Source: CAXBID01 sp963815305
GTDB lineage: Bacteria > Bacteroidota > Bacteroidia > Flavobacteriales > Flavobacteriaceae
Direction: 5' to 3'
Assembly (NCBI GenBank): GCA_963815305.1
Contig: CAWFFW010000001.1
Coordinates: 434,001 to 498,000 of the forward strand
Length of the DNA stretch: 64,000 nt
The notes under the pieces were generated by a model, which was not told the DNA's origin, made no database searches, and worked only from the letters and a program-made list of their open reading frames with translations. Of this stretch, positions 1 to 9,091 are shown piece after piece (position 1 is the stretch's first letter; each line of letters starts with the position of its first letter). The position numbers and the translations under genes are program-made.

Positions 1-779
1 TAACACCTGTGGCAATTACCCAATCTTCTGGTTTATCAGCTTGTAAAATCATCCACATCATTCTTACGTAATCTTTGGCATGCCCCCAATCGCGTTGCGC
101 TTCTAAGTTTCCCAGATAGATTTTTTCCTGTAAGCCTAGTGCTATTTTGGCAACTGCTCGTGTAATTTTACGCGTCACGAAAGTTTCACCGCGTCTTGGA
201 GATTCGTGATTAAACAAAATACCATTACAGGCAAACATATCGTATGCTTCTCGATAATTTTTTGTAATCCAAAACCCATATATTTTGGCAACACCATATG
301 GAGACCGTGGATAAAAAGGCGAATTTTCATCATAAAACCCTCTTTCATTTTTATTTTCGGGTAAACCCCCATAGAGTTCAGAAGGTAGAGGCTTGGTAAA
401 TTCTGGTTTTCTTCTCTAAACCTAAAATACGTACCGCTTCTAAAATTCTTAAAGTACCTAATCCATCCACATTCCCAACATACTCTGGGGTTTCAAAAGA
501 CACTTTAACATGTGACATCGCACCCAAATTGTAAATTTCATCGGGCTGACATTCTTGAATAATACGAGTTAAATTAAGGGAATCTGTTAAATCGCCATAA
601 TGTAATTTTAACCTTTGGTTAGGATCATGGGGGTCTTGGTATAAATGATCAATACGATCTGTATTAAAAAGCGATGATCTTCTTTTGACACCATGAACCA
701 AATATCCTTTGTTTAACAGTAATTCGGCTAAATAAGAACCATCCTGTCCGGTAATTCCTGTTATTAATGCAACTTTCAT
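1..779 (-). pseudogene. gmd: GDP-mannose 4,6-dehydratase, frameshifted and cut by the window edge
   Basis: GDP-mannose 4,6-dehydratase makes GDP-4-keto-6-deoxymannose, the precursor of GDP-fucose and related sugars for surface glycans. The N-terminal part (779 down to about 384) starts MKVALITGITGQDGSYLAEL, the Rossmann nucleotide-binding motif of the short-chain dehydrogenase superfamily. It runs to YQAST and then meets a stop. Removing one A from the AGAAGG at 380-385 restores STSELYG and the rest of the enzyme, including the catalytic YGVAK and the SPRRGETFVTRKI region, open to base 1 where the window ends. The lesion is a single extra base in otherwise intact coding sequence, so it is either a recent mutation or a sequencing error. 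The downstream neighbour lies outside the window. Family identity is very secure; functional status is not. Confidence 0.9.
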
Positions 780-1592
780 ATGGTAATAATTATGTTTAAA
801 TTAAAAGTTTATTAGGAGTTTCGTCTATAAAAAAGAGGGACTTTTTTTCGAAAAAACTAATAGTTAACGGCGTAAATTTAATAAAATTAAGATAAGCGTA
901 AACATACCCTGAAGATTATTTAAAACAATTAGCTAAGTCGCAATAAATATATGATTAATAGCGAATACAAAATTTTTATACAATATTCTTTAATAAATTT
1001 TAACTAGAGTATTAAGCATTTTAGGATCGTTTATTTTAGAACCTATGTATTTACAGTTTATAACAACGTTAGATATTATGAGTCAAAGGCATTGAATTTT
1101 TAAGGTATAATACCACGGATTTATTAAATGCCAAGGAGATCAAAATAATTACTGTTCTTGAAAATATGGCTTTGCTAAACTCGCAAAAAAGGGGGCTTTT
1201 ATTTTTCACGCCTTGCTTAACGTGTTTACGTTGAAAGTAGAGTATTTTAAAAATGAGCTCCTTATCATGCAAATAACAGATGTATTAAGAACATAATCAG
1301 TACGCTAAAAACAAAACCATTTTTTATTGATAACTTAATAGATTCTGTAAATAATATCAATAGCTAAAAAAAAAGGAACAAATTAAATTATGTTTGTTTA
1401 TTGGTAAAAAAAGCAATTATTTTGATGTCGAAATATAAAGTATACGGTTTCTAATATTTTGTTTTTAGTGCATTATAAGGGGATTATTGCCGTTGAACTA
1501 TGTATTATGGACTATGGACTATTTTTATTGTTTATGTTTTAATGAATAACAAACTTTGATCCAAAACCCTACAACCAAAAACCTACAATTAA
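780..1592. other. intergenic region, no supported gene
   Basis: This is 813 bases of very AT-rich DNA between the divergent gmd and flippase genes. One minus-strand open frame at 1069-1272 (67 codons) resembles no family I know and has no clear ribosome binding context, so I do not call it. Promoters for both flanking transcription units should lie here, but I could not single out a convincing pair of boxes. A short direct repeat, TATGGACTATGGACTAT, occurs around 1506-1522. Confidence 0.6.
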
Positions 1593-3119
1593 ATGGACAC
1601 CTCAGAAAGTAACAAACGCATTGCCAAAAATACAGCTCTACTTTATGTGCGTATGTTATTTACCATGGGTGTTGGGTTCTACACCTCAAGAATCATATTA
1701 GATGCGTTAGGTTTTGTAGACTATGGGATTTATAACGTGGTTGGTGGTATCGTATCGACACTTTCTGTTCTTAATGGCTCTATGGCTGGGGCGACACAGC
1801 GTTGGATTACCATTGCTTTGGGAAAAGAAAATCTCGAATATTTAAAAAAGGTTTTTACTATCGGCGTCACAGCACAGGTTATTATTGCGGTACTGGTGTT
1901 TTTGATTATTGAAACCGTTGGATTATGGTATTTATATAATTATGCGGTAATACCAGAAGACCGTATGAATGCCAGTTTTTGGGTATTTCAGATTTCTACA
2001 ATAACTACGGTTTTAAGTATTTTAAACGTACCTTTTATGGGTGCTATTATGGCTCATGAAAAAATGGGTGCTTTTGCTATATTTTCAATCATCGATGTGG
2101 TAATGAAGCTGGTTATTTGTTATGCTGTTTATGCCACTACCTCAGACAAATTAATTATATATGCTATTTTGTTAATGGTGACCTATGTCATTAATTTTTT
2201 TATCCAACAAATTTATTGTTATAAAAAGTTTGAAGAAGCCCGTTTTAAAATGGGCTGGGATAAGCAAATTTTGAAGGAGATGTGGTCACTGGCATTTTGG
2301 TCCATGTCAGGAAATATAGCTTATCTAGGGTATTCTCAGGGAATTACCTTACTCATTAATTTATTTTTCGGGCCTGCGATGAACGCAGCGGCATCTATTG
2401 CAAATCAAGCGGGAAATATCATCAATCAATTTAGTAGTAATTTTCAAACGGCCATGAATCCACAAATTACAAAAAATTATGCCAAAGAGCAATTTAAAGA
2501 AATGCACGATTTGGTATTTCGTTCATCCAAGTTTTCCTATTTTTTGATGTTAATTTTTGTAGTACCACTTTTTTTTGAAGCTAATTTATTATTAAGTGTT
2601 TGGTTAAAGGAGGTCCCCGAACATTCCGTATATTTTATGCGATTAGGACTGTTTATATCCATGTTTATGGCCGTTCGTAATCCGCTTGTTGTGTCCGCGC
2701 AAGCTAATGGCGATTTAAAAAAATATCAGTTTGTAGTGATTCCTATTTTACTGTTGGTAACCCCAGTGAGTTATGTTATTTTGAAACTTGGGGGTATTCC
2801 CGAAACCACCTCTTATGTAATGCTCGTCATTATTATTATAGCGGTATTCGCCAGCGCATATATGTTGCGGGATATGATACATCTCGATTTTATGGACTTT
2901 GTAAAAAAGGTAATGCTTAAAATTTTAATAGTAACGGTACTGTCGTTTAGTCTTCCTACTTTAGTGTATATGATGATGGACGAAGGCATTATACGCTTTT
3001 TAGTATTAGGTACCACATCTGTATTTTCATGTGTGATTAGTATCTTTAAAATCGGATTAACAAGTTCTGAACGTGTATTTGTAACCAATATGATCATGTC
3101 AAAACTTAAAAGGAAATAA
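1593..3119 (+). CDS. Wzx/MATE-like polysaccharide flippase
   Basis: A 508-residue integral membrane protein with about 12-14 hydrophobic helices and almost no soluble domain. This is the pattern of the MOP exporter superfamily (Wzx O-antigen flippases and relatives) that move lipid-linked oligosaccharide repeat units across the inner membrane. The N-terminal stretch IAKNTALLYVRMLFTMGVGF followed by YTSRIILDALG is typical of this flavobacterial branch. It starts a tight plus-strand run: the next gene begins 8 bases after its stop, followed by gaps of 7 and 2 bases, so the four genes to 6139 are probably one operon. The substrate cannot be read from sequence. A general lipopolysaccharide or exopolysaccharide flippase is the best call. 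Confidence 0.85.
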   Translation: MDTSESNKRIAKNTALLYVRMLFTMGVGFYTSRIILDALGFVDYGIYNVVGGIVSTLSVLNGSMAGATQRWITIALGKENLEYLKKVFTIGVTAQVIIAVLVFLIIETVGLWYLYNYAVIPEDRMNASFWVFQISTITTVLSILNVPFMGAIMAHEKMGAFAIFSIIDVVMKLVICYAVYATTSDKLIIYAILLMVTYVINFFIQQIYCYKKFEEARFKMGWDKQILKEMWSLAFWSMSGNIAYLGYSQGITLLINLFFGPAMNAAASIANQAGNIINQFSSNFQTAMNPQITKNYAKEQFKEMHDLVFRSSKFSYFLMLIFVVPLFFEANLLLSVWLKEVPEHSVYFMRLGLFISMFMAVRNPLVVSAQANGDLKKYQFVVIPILLLVTPVSYVILKLGGIPETTSYVMLVIIIIAVFASAYMLRDMIHLDFMDFVKKVMLKILIVTVLSFSLPTLVYMMMDEGIIRFLVLGTTSVFSCVISIFKIGLTSSERVFVTNMIMSKLKRK

Positions 3120-3127
3120 CAATTATT

Positions 3128-3937
3128 ATGAGTTTAATAACCAAAATTTCTACATTCTTTTTTGAAAAACGATTCAAATATTTATGGAATGGATCTAAGG
3201 TGCGTGTAGAACGTGGTGGTGTTTTTAGAGTCGGCAGAAATGTCAAGATGCATTATTGTAATATTTACGTAAAAAAGGGAGATTGTCTAATCATCGGTGA
3301 TAATACCACACTTTCAAATACGTCTATCAGTATGATTGTTGGCGCGCAAAGTAAGGTTCATATCGGTGAACAATGTCATATTAGCGACTTCGATTTGAGT
3401 GTCACCAAAGGTCGGATCCAGATAGGAGATTATAATATTCTTGAAAAAGGTGACACGTTAATAAAACCTCATTTTGAAGTAGACGGATTACTAACTATTG
3501 GAGATTATAACCGTTTACGATGTTCGGTTTGGTTGCGCTTTGGTGGAGAAGTTACTATTGGAAAACGTAACGCTATTAATGAAGGAACAGAAATTCGATC
3601 TGATGAGTATATTAAAATTGGCGACTATAATCAAATATCTTATCATTGTGTTTTTTGGGACACCAATACGCATAATGTATATAAAGCGGAAGAACGTAGA
3701 GCGATTACGGATAAACAATATCCCGCTTTTGGACTGGAATTCGAAAAGCCAAAAACGGCACCTATTGTTATCGGTAATGATTGTTGGGTAGGAAAGGGCG
3801 TATCGGTTTTAAAAGGAAGTCAAGTGGGAGACAAATGCATTTTAGGTTATGGTACTTTAATAAGTAATATAAAAATTCCTCAAAATAAAACCGTGTTTAA
3901 TGAGTCAAATCTTAAAATAAATAACAATTCGTTATAA
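3128..3937 (+). CDS. left-handed beta-helix (hexapeptide-repeat) acyltransferase-like protein
   Basis: 269 residues with many imperfect hexapeptide repeats ([LIV]-G-x-x-x-x), for example IGDNTTLSN, IGDYNILEKG, IGKRNAINEG and VIGNDCWVGKGVSVLKGSQV. This is the left-handed parallel beta-helix of the LpxA/WcaF/Maa acyltransferase superfamily. A candidate catalytic histidine lies in WDTNTHNVYK (about residue 180). The predicted role is O-acetylation (or other acyl transfer) onto a surface-polysaccharide sugar, using a CoA donor in the cytoplasm. It lies 8 bases after the flippase and 7 bases before a DUF2264 gene, supporting co-transcription. The exact acceptor is unknown. The family also contains nucleotidyltransferase-associated helices, but no nucleotidyltransferase domain is present here. 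Confidence 0.8.
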   Translation: MSLITKISTFFFEKRFKYLWNGSKVRVERGGVFRVGRNVKMHYCNIYVKKGDCLIIGDNTTLSNTSISMIVGAQSKVHIGEQCHISDFDLSVTKGRIQIGDYNILEKGDTLIKPHFEVDGLLTIGDYNRLRCSVWLRFGGEVTIGKRNAINEGTEIRSDEYIKIGDYNQISYHCVFWDTNTHNVYKAEERRAITDKQYPAFGLEFEKPKTAPIVIGNDCWVGKGVSVLKGSQVGDKCILGYGTLISNIKIPQNKTVFNESNLKINNNSL

Positions 3938-3944
3938 TTAAAGT

Positions 3945-5150
3945 ATGCGTAGTTACTGGATAACATCTTTAGAGAAAATTGCATTTCCTGTATTAGATGC
4001 AGCAGCAATGAATACCTTAAAAGCAACGATGCCCATATTTAAAGGTAGAGATGAAAGTCAATATTTGGAGGCTGTAGGAAGGATAATTTGTGGTATAGCG
4101 CCTTGGTTGAATTTGCCAGATGATGACACTGAAGAAAATAAACTTCGCGAACGTTACAGAGTACTTGCAGTTAAAGCGATAGGTCATTTAGTTAATCCAG
4201 ATGCGCTAGACTATGTGGATTTTGGAAAACAAGCACAAGCCTTAGTTGATACGGCTTATTTAACTCAAGGACTTTTAAAAGCTCCTGGCTTATGGGACGC
4301 TTTAGGACATGATGTACAAAAAAAAGTACTCATAGAGGTTAAAAAGACACGCCAATATGTTCCAGCAAGAAATAATTGGCTTCTATTTGCGTCAATGGTA
4401 GAAGCTTTTTTGCAAGAGTACGACCATCAATGTATTAAAAAACGACTTTATGATGGTGTCAACACTTTTATTAACAAATACTATATTGGCGACGGACTTT
4501 ATGGGGATGGAGCACACTTCGCTATAGATCATTATAATAGTTATGTAATTCATCCTATGCTTGTTGATATTTTAGAAATTATGAAAAAACATAATTTTAA
4601 ACATGCTTATAACTTTCAAATGAAGCATTGGCCAAGATATAAGCGCTATATAGAAATACAAGAACGCCTGATTTCACCAGAGGGGACTTATCCACTTTTT
4701 GGAAGAACACTTATCTGTCGTTTTGGTACGTTTCATGCGTTGGCACAAGCAGCTTTTTTGCAGATGCTGCCAAAACAAATATACCCAGCGCAAGTACGCT
4801 GTGCTTTGCATGCCGTATTAAAACGCCATATGGAATTTGGAAACAACTTTGACGCTCAAGGATTTCTGACTGTTGGATTTAATGGTGCCCAAGAAGATAT
4901 GGCCGAATCTTATGTATCATCAGGAAGTTCCTATCACTGTTGTAGCATATTTTTACCTTTGGGACTACATCAGGAACACCCCTTTTGGTCAGATGACAAT
5001 CAGGCTTGGACTTCAGTTAAAGCGTTTAATGGACTTGAATTTGATGCAGATAAAACGTATTATGAAAACCACGTACCTCAAAATAAGATGATGTATTTAG
5101 TATATAGAGGTCAATCAGCTTGGTCAAAATTTAAAAAACTATTAAATTAA
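3945..5150 (+). CDS. DUF2264-type protein of the polysaccharide cluster
   Basis: 401 residues resembling DUF2264 proteins, which are predicted all-alpha (alpha/alpha-toroid) proteins linked to carbohydrate metabolism. Visible family features are the early PWLNLPDDDTEEN region, WDALGHDVQKKVL, VPARNNWLLFASMVEAFLQ, and the stretch YYIGDGLYGDGAHFAIDHYN (about residues 178-197). No signal peptide is visible, so it should be cytoplasmic. It sits between the acyltransferase and a glycosyltransferase with very short gaps, which points to a role in making or editing the surface glycan rather than in feeding. No reaction is established for the family, and I infer none. Confidence 0.75.
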   Translation: MRSYWITSLEKIAFPVLDAAAMNTLKATMPIFKGRDESQYLEAVGRIICGIAPWLNLPDDDTEENKLRERYRVLAVKAIGHLVNPDALDYVDFGKQAQALVDTAYLTQGLLKAPGLWDALGHDVQKKVLIEVKKTRQYVPARNNWLLFASMVEAFLQEYDHQCIKKRLYDGVNTFINKYYIGDGLYGDGAHFAIDHYNSYVIHPMLVDILEIMKKHNFKHAYNFQMKHWPRYKRYIEIQERLISPEGTYPLFGRTLICRFGTFHALAQAAFLQMLPKQIYPAQVRCALHAVLKRHMEFGNNFDAQGFLTVGFNGAQEDMAESYVSSGSSYHCCSIFLPLGLHQEHPFWSDDNQAWTSVKAFNGLEFDADKTYYENHVPQNKMMYLVYRGQSAWSKFKKLLN

Positions 5151-5152
5151 TA

Positions 5153-6139
5153 ATGACTACTAAAGAACATACGCATCCATTAGTTTCTATTTGTATTCCA
5201 TTATATAATGCATCTCATTATATTGAGGAAACCCTTACAAAAGTTTTTGAACAAACGTACCGGCCTATTGAGATTATTGTAGTTGATGATCATTCCACAG
5301 ATAATTCATTCGAACTTGTTGAAAAATTTCAATCAAAGGAAACCATTAGATTATTTAAAAATCCAAAAAAGGGAGGTAATGCAGCTCGAAATTATGCATT
5401 TCAAAAATCTCATGGTGATTATATAAAATTTTTAGATGCCGATGATTATTGTTCCGAAAATATGATTTCTGCGCAAATGAACAGGATATTGAAAGATGGA
5501 ACACCGGATACTTTGGTTTTTTCGCCCTATAAAGTGTTGTATTTTGGAAAATTTATTGAGCATCCAAGGTCTATTGACAACGATTATAAACCAGCCATGG
5601 AGCTTGTAGTTGATACTTGGAAATTAAATGGATTTAATATTACCAATGGTTATTTAGTAAGTAGTCATTTAGTAAAAAAATCTGGAGGTTGGGGAGAGCA
5701 TATTTTAAAAAATCAAGATGGAGAATTTTTTGCACGAGTAGCGGCAGTAGCCGACCAAGCCTTATCGGTGCCTGAAGAATTTGCAATTTGGAGACAAACT
5801 GAAAAAGGGGTGAGTTTTAAATACGATAATGACGCCATTAGTTCTAACATAGATACTTTGGATATTATTTCTAATTTGTTGTTAGATTACAAAAACACAC
5901 CAGAAATGAGAACCATTTGTGGCCAATATATTGGTGCCTACGTATTTGGAAATTATCCTTATATAAAACATTTAATGCCCAAAATTCATTCCATTTTAAA
6001 TAAAATTGACGCGCCTTTAATACTTCCTAATCGAAAAATGATTAACCTGTTTATCAGTTGTTTTGGTTGGAAAAAGGGGTTAAGTCTTATTCATAGGTTG
6101 AAGCAAACCAGAGCTACTATGATCCGTTTGCTTAGATAA
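5153..6139 (+). CDS. family 2 glycosyltransferase
   Basis: 328 residues with a GT-A fold N-terminal domain: VSICIPLYNASHYIEETL at residues 10-27, the nucleotide-binding IIVVDDHSTDNSFELV, GGNAARNYA, and the metal-binding acidic motif in YIKFLDADDYCSENM (about residues 94-108). The enzyme would transfer a sugar from a nucleotide donor to the growing lipid-linked glycan at the cytoplasmic membrane face. It follows the DUF2264 gene by 2 bases and closes this four-gene run; no stem-loop terminator was obvious right after it. Donor and acceptor are not predictable from the sequence. Confidence 0.88.
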   Translation: MTTKEHTHPLVSICIPLYNASHYIEETLTKVFEQTYRPIEIIVVDDHSTDNSFELVEKFQSKETIRLFKNPKKGGNAARNYAFQKSHGDYIKFLDADDYCSENMISAQMNRILKDGTPDTLVFSPYKVLYFGKFIEHPRSIDNDYKPAMELVVDTWKLNGFNITNGYLVSSHLVKKSGGWGEHILKNQDGEFFARVAAVADQALSVPEEFAIWRQTEKGVSFKYDNDAISSNIDTLDIISNLLLDYKNTPEMRTICGQYIGAYVFGNYPYIKHLMPKIHSILNKIDAPLILPNRKMINLFISCFGWKKGLSLIHRLKQTRATMIRLLR

Positions 6140-6640
6140 CTCATTAAAGTGGGGTGTATAAAAACTTGTAATATTATAATATAATTAATATGTCATCGTC
6201 AATGACGCTTTAGCAAAAGACATAATTAACTTCTTTGTACAGTGAGTTTTTTAAAACATTTTTTGCTGATCCCCTTACATATAATCTCAAAAAAGATTAA
6301 CCATCTTAAGAAACGCATTAATTGATTTTTCCAAAACTGTTCAAGTGCGTGAGACTCTAATATAACCATTAAATAAGTCTTTAAATTTTCTATTATTTTA
6401 AACTAAGCTCAATACCCAAACGATAGCACTTCATATTATCCGATAATTTTGTAATTATTTAATTCATGAGCCCGAAAATGTATGAACTTATCTTAAGTTT
6501 TTGTTTTTAATCGAAAATGAGTTGACATTTGTTTAGATAATACTATTTTTGAGCATTAGAATCAGACTTTTATGAGTTTTGACCGTTTTGATTTTATTAG
6601 AATTTTTAAAAAAAAATAAAACCCCATAAATTAAAAGTAT
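6140..6640. other. intergenic region with the ugd promoter
   Basis: A 501-base gap with no coding stretch of interest on either strand. The only structured element I can support is a flavobacterial-type promoter near its right end (see the separate entry). The remainder is low-complexity AT-rich sequence. Confidence 0.6.
6522..6551 (+). promoter_or_regulatory. putative housekeeping promoter of ugd
   Basis: TTGACA at 6522-6527 and TATTTTTG at 6544-6551 match the Bacteroidota -33 (TTG) and -7 (TAnnTTTG) boxes, with a 19-base spacer measured from TTG to TA. The -7 box lies about 90 bases upstream of the ugd start, so the transcript would have a leader of roughly 80 bases. This is a pattern match only. 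Confidence 0.5.
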
Positions 6641-7963
6641 ATGAAAGTTACAATTGTAGGAAGTGGATATGTAGGCCTTGTTACTGGTGCTTGCTTTTCT
6701 GAAGTAGGTATTAATGTTGTTTGCGTTGATATTGATAAAAATAAAATTGACAATCTTAATAAGGGGATTATCCCGATTTATGAGCCTGGTTTGGAAAAAA
6801 TGATTTCCAGAAACATGGAAAAAGGGCGATTAAGCTTTACAACTAAAATTGAAGACGCCCTAGAAGACTCTGAAGTTTTATTTATTTCGGTAGGGACACC
6901 ACCCGATGAGGATGGTAGTGCAGACCTTAAATATGTTGAAGCTGTAGCAAGAGATTGTGGTAAACATATGAATGACTATATGCTTATAGTTACTAAAAGT
7001 ACCGTACCCGTAGGGACCTCTAAACGAGTTAGACGTGCGCTTCAAGAAGAATTGAATAAACGTAATGTTGATATAGAATTTGATGTCGCGTCAAACCCTG
7101 AATTTTTAAAGGAAGGGGCAGCTATTAACGATTTTTTAAAACCAGATCGTATCGTCGTTGGTTTAGACAGCCCAAGAGCTGAAGATTTAATGAAAACTTT
7201 ATATAAACCATTTACACTTAACGGGCATCCTGTTATTTTTATGGATATTGTTTCTGCGGAAATGACAAAATACGCTGCTAACTCTATGCTTGCAACAAAA
7301 ATTAGTTTTATAAACGATATTGCTAATTTATGTGAAATTGTGGGTGCTGATATTAATAAGGTGAGAAAAGGGATTGGATCGGATTCTAGAATTGGTCCTA
7401 AATTTATTTACCCAGGCATTGGTTATGGCGGATCTTGTTTCCCAAAAGATGTACAAGCATTAATAAAAACGGCTAGTGAAAATAATTATGATTTAAAAGT
7501 ACTTAAGGCCGTAGAAGCCGTTAATACAAATCAAAAACTGGTGTTGTTTAATAAAATCATGAATTATTTTAATGGTGATATCAAAGGAAAAACAATCGCT
7601 GTTTGGGGTCTATCTTTTAAACCTCAAACCGATGATATGCGAGAAGCACCTTCTTTATATATCATTAAAAGTTTATTAGAGGCTGGTGCTGTTGTAAAAG
7701 CTTATGATCCAGTTGCGGCTGAAGAAGCTAAACATCATTTTGGAGACTCTATTACGTATTGTGATGATCAATATGAAGTTTTAATTGATGCAGATTGCTT
7801 AGCGGTATTAACAGAATGGCCTGAGTTTAAAATTCCTAGTTTTAAAATTTTACAAAAACTACTGAAGGAGCCTGTTATTTTTGATGGTAGAAATATTTAT
7901 GATAATATAGAAATGAAAAAAGAAGGTTTTAAATATTTCTGTATTGGCGTTAACACTTTGTAA
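6641..7963 (+). CDS. ugd: UDP-glucose 6-dehydrogenase
   Basis: 440 residues, the usual length for this NAD-dependent enzyme, which oxidizes UDP-glucose to UDP-glucuronate for acidic surface polysaccharides. The Rossmann motif GSGYVG is at residues 7-12. The substrate region SNPEFLKEGAA is near residues 151-161, and the catalytic cysteine lies in GGSCFPKD (Cys266). The C-terminal UDP-binding domain includes WGLSFKPQTDDMREAPS. It starts at the ATG at 6641 behind a good promoter and is followed by a strong terminator, so it is probably monocistronic. GDP-mannose dehydrogenases share the fold, but the overall sequence is that of the UDP-glucose branch. It may supply uronic acid to the polysaccharide built by the neighbouring genes. 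Confidence 0.95.
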   Translation: MKVTIVGSGYVGLVTGACFSEVGINVVCVDIDKNKIDNLNKGIIPIYEPGLEKMISRNMEKGRLSFTTKIEDALEDSEVLFISVGTPPDEDGSADLKYVEAVARDCGKHMNDYMLIVTKSTVPVGTSKRVRRALQEELNKRNVDIEFDVASNPEFLKEGAAINDFLKPDRIVVGLDSPRAEDLMKTLYKPFTLNGHPVIFMDIVSAEMTKYAANSMLATKISFINDIANLCEIVGADINKVRKGIGSDSRIGPKFIYPGIGYGGSCFPKDVQALIKTASENNYDLKVLKAVEAVNTNQKLVLFNKIMNYFNGDIKGKTIAVWGLSFKPQTDDMREAPSLYIIKSLLEAGAVVKAYDPVAAEEAKHHFGDSITYCDDQYEVLIDADCLAVLTEWPEFKIPSFKILQKLLKEPVIFDGRNIYDNIEMKKEGFKYFCIGVNTL

Positions 7964-8302
7964 ATCTAAATAGCTGTATTTTAAAACTTTATATTCATAT
8001 TTAAAGTTTTGACTTTTAAAGCTTATCTACCATAAAAAAAGTGAAATTAGTTTAAACTAATTTCACTTTTTTTTAGAAAACATTCTAATGTTATTATCAA
8101 ATCTGAGTTAGATATACTGTATGGTTTATTTGATGTAAATATTGATTTCGGGTAGAGTCTTTCAACGGTGCTAAAGGCAACATACATGAACGCTATAAAC
8201 TTGTTTATTATATGAAAACAATGTTATATCGAACTCAAGTTATTAAAGGTTTATTATACCCAATATAAATATAGTGTTGAAAAATAAGCTGTTATAAATA
8301 CC
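7964..8302. other. intergenic region between convergent units
   Basis: A 339-base gap between the ends of ugd (plus) and the biosynthetic operon (minus). It holds the bidirectional terminator at 8034-8074. I see no gene or further structured element in the rest. Confidence 0.6.
8034..8074. terminator. bidirectional intrinsic terminator after ugd
   Basis: A perfect 40-base palindrome (arms 8034-8053 and 8054-8073). It has an A tract on the left and a T tract on the right around the core GTGAAATTAG / CTAATTTCAC. It can terminate ugd on the plus strand and, on the minus strand, transcripts of the biosynthetic operon, whose last stop is at 8303. Confidence 0.85.
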
Positions 8303-9091
8303 TTAAAGTACTGATAGTTTTAGAAGATCTTTTACCGTATTTGGTAATATATACAATACAATTTCAGAAGCACTAGATTTTCTTTCTTCATAAGCAACAG
8401 CGGCTCTATACTCGTCTGATATTTTTAAACTTTGTATGGTCCACCGTTTTGGTTTGTCGCTTATTAATAAATCTATGTGATGGGAACCTCCCATACTCGG
8501 AATTTTTGAAAAATCATCATCTATTCCTTTACCTAAAGCTTTTACAAACGCTTCTTTACGCGTCCACATACTATAAAATACTAAATTTTTATGATTGGCA
8601 TTTTTAATATAGCTGACCTCTTTGTCATTAAATATAAATTCAAGAGAATTCATAAAATCGTAATCTCTATTGATATATTCAATATCAACACCAATAGGAG
8701 AATGATCTATACCAATAAGAGCGAAGTCTTCTGAATGGCTAACATTGAAATTAAGTAATGGGTGTGAAGATAAAAAAGGTTTTTCATTTTGATCATAACT
8801 CAATTTTATTTTAGTAACCTCTAATTTGGTATGAAACGCCAGAACAAATTTTAAAAGGATTCTACAAATGATAAACCTATTTTTGTCCTTTGGTTTAAAA
8901 TAGCGATGGGCTTTATTTATTTCATCAGCCTCTAAATAATGATGATCATGATTTAATAACTCTGTATATTTTGAAAGATGTATTTTATAGAGAATAATAT
9001 TAGCATTGTTAGAAGGCCCGATGTTTTTAAACGCATCGACCTCGATACTATTTAAGAGGTTGGTGTTTACTATAACATCAAACCCCTTCAT
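8303..9091 (-). CDS. Sfp-type 4'-phosphopantetheinyl transferase
   Basis: 262 residues with the three signatures of Sfp-like phosphopantetheinyl transferases: NVSHS (116-120), GVDIE (134-138, magnesium ligands) and WTRKEA (176-181). The enzyme moves phosphopantetheine from CoA to the conserved serine of carrier domains, turning the apo-synthetases upstream into their active form. Its start overlaps the end of the C-A-T-TE synthetase gene by 14 bases, so it is translationally coupled and the last gene of the operon. Such an embedded copy suggests a dedicated activator for this pathway, although Sfp-type enzymes are often promiscuous. Confidence 0.93.
   Translation of the reverse strand: MKGFDVIVNTNLLNSIEVDAFKNIGPSNNANIILYKIHLSKYTELLNHDHHYLEADEINKAHRYFKPKDKNRFIICRILLKFVLAFHTKLEVTKIKLSYDQNEKPFLSSHPLLNFNVSHSEDFALIGIDHSPIGVDIEYINRDYDFMNSLEFIFNDKEVSYIKNANHKNLVFYSMWTRKEAFVKALGKGIDDDFSKIPSMGGSHHIDLLISDKPKRWTIQSLKISDEYRAAVAYEERKSSASEIVLYILPNTVKDLLKLSVL

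Noticed and set aside
1069..1272. Minus-strand open frame of 67 codons in the gmd-flippase gap
   Set aside because: No family resemblance, AT-driven composition and no coupling to neighbours; likely chance.
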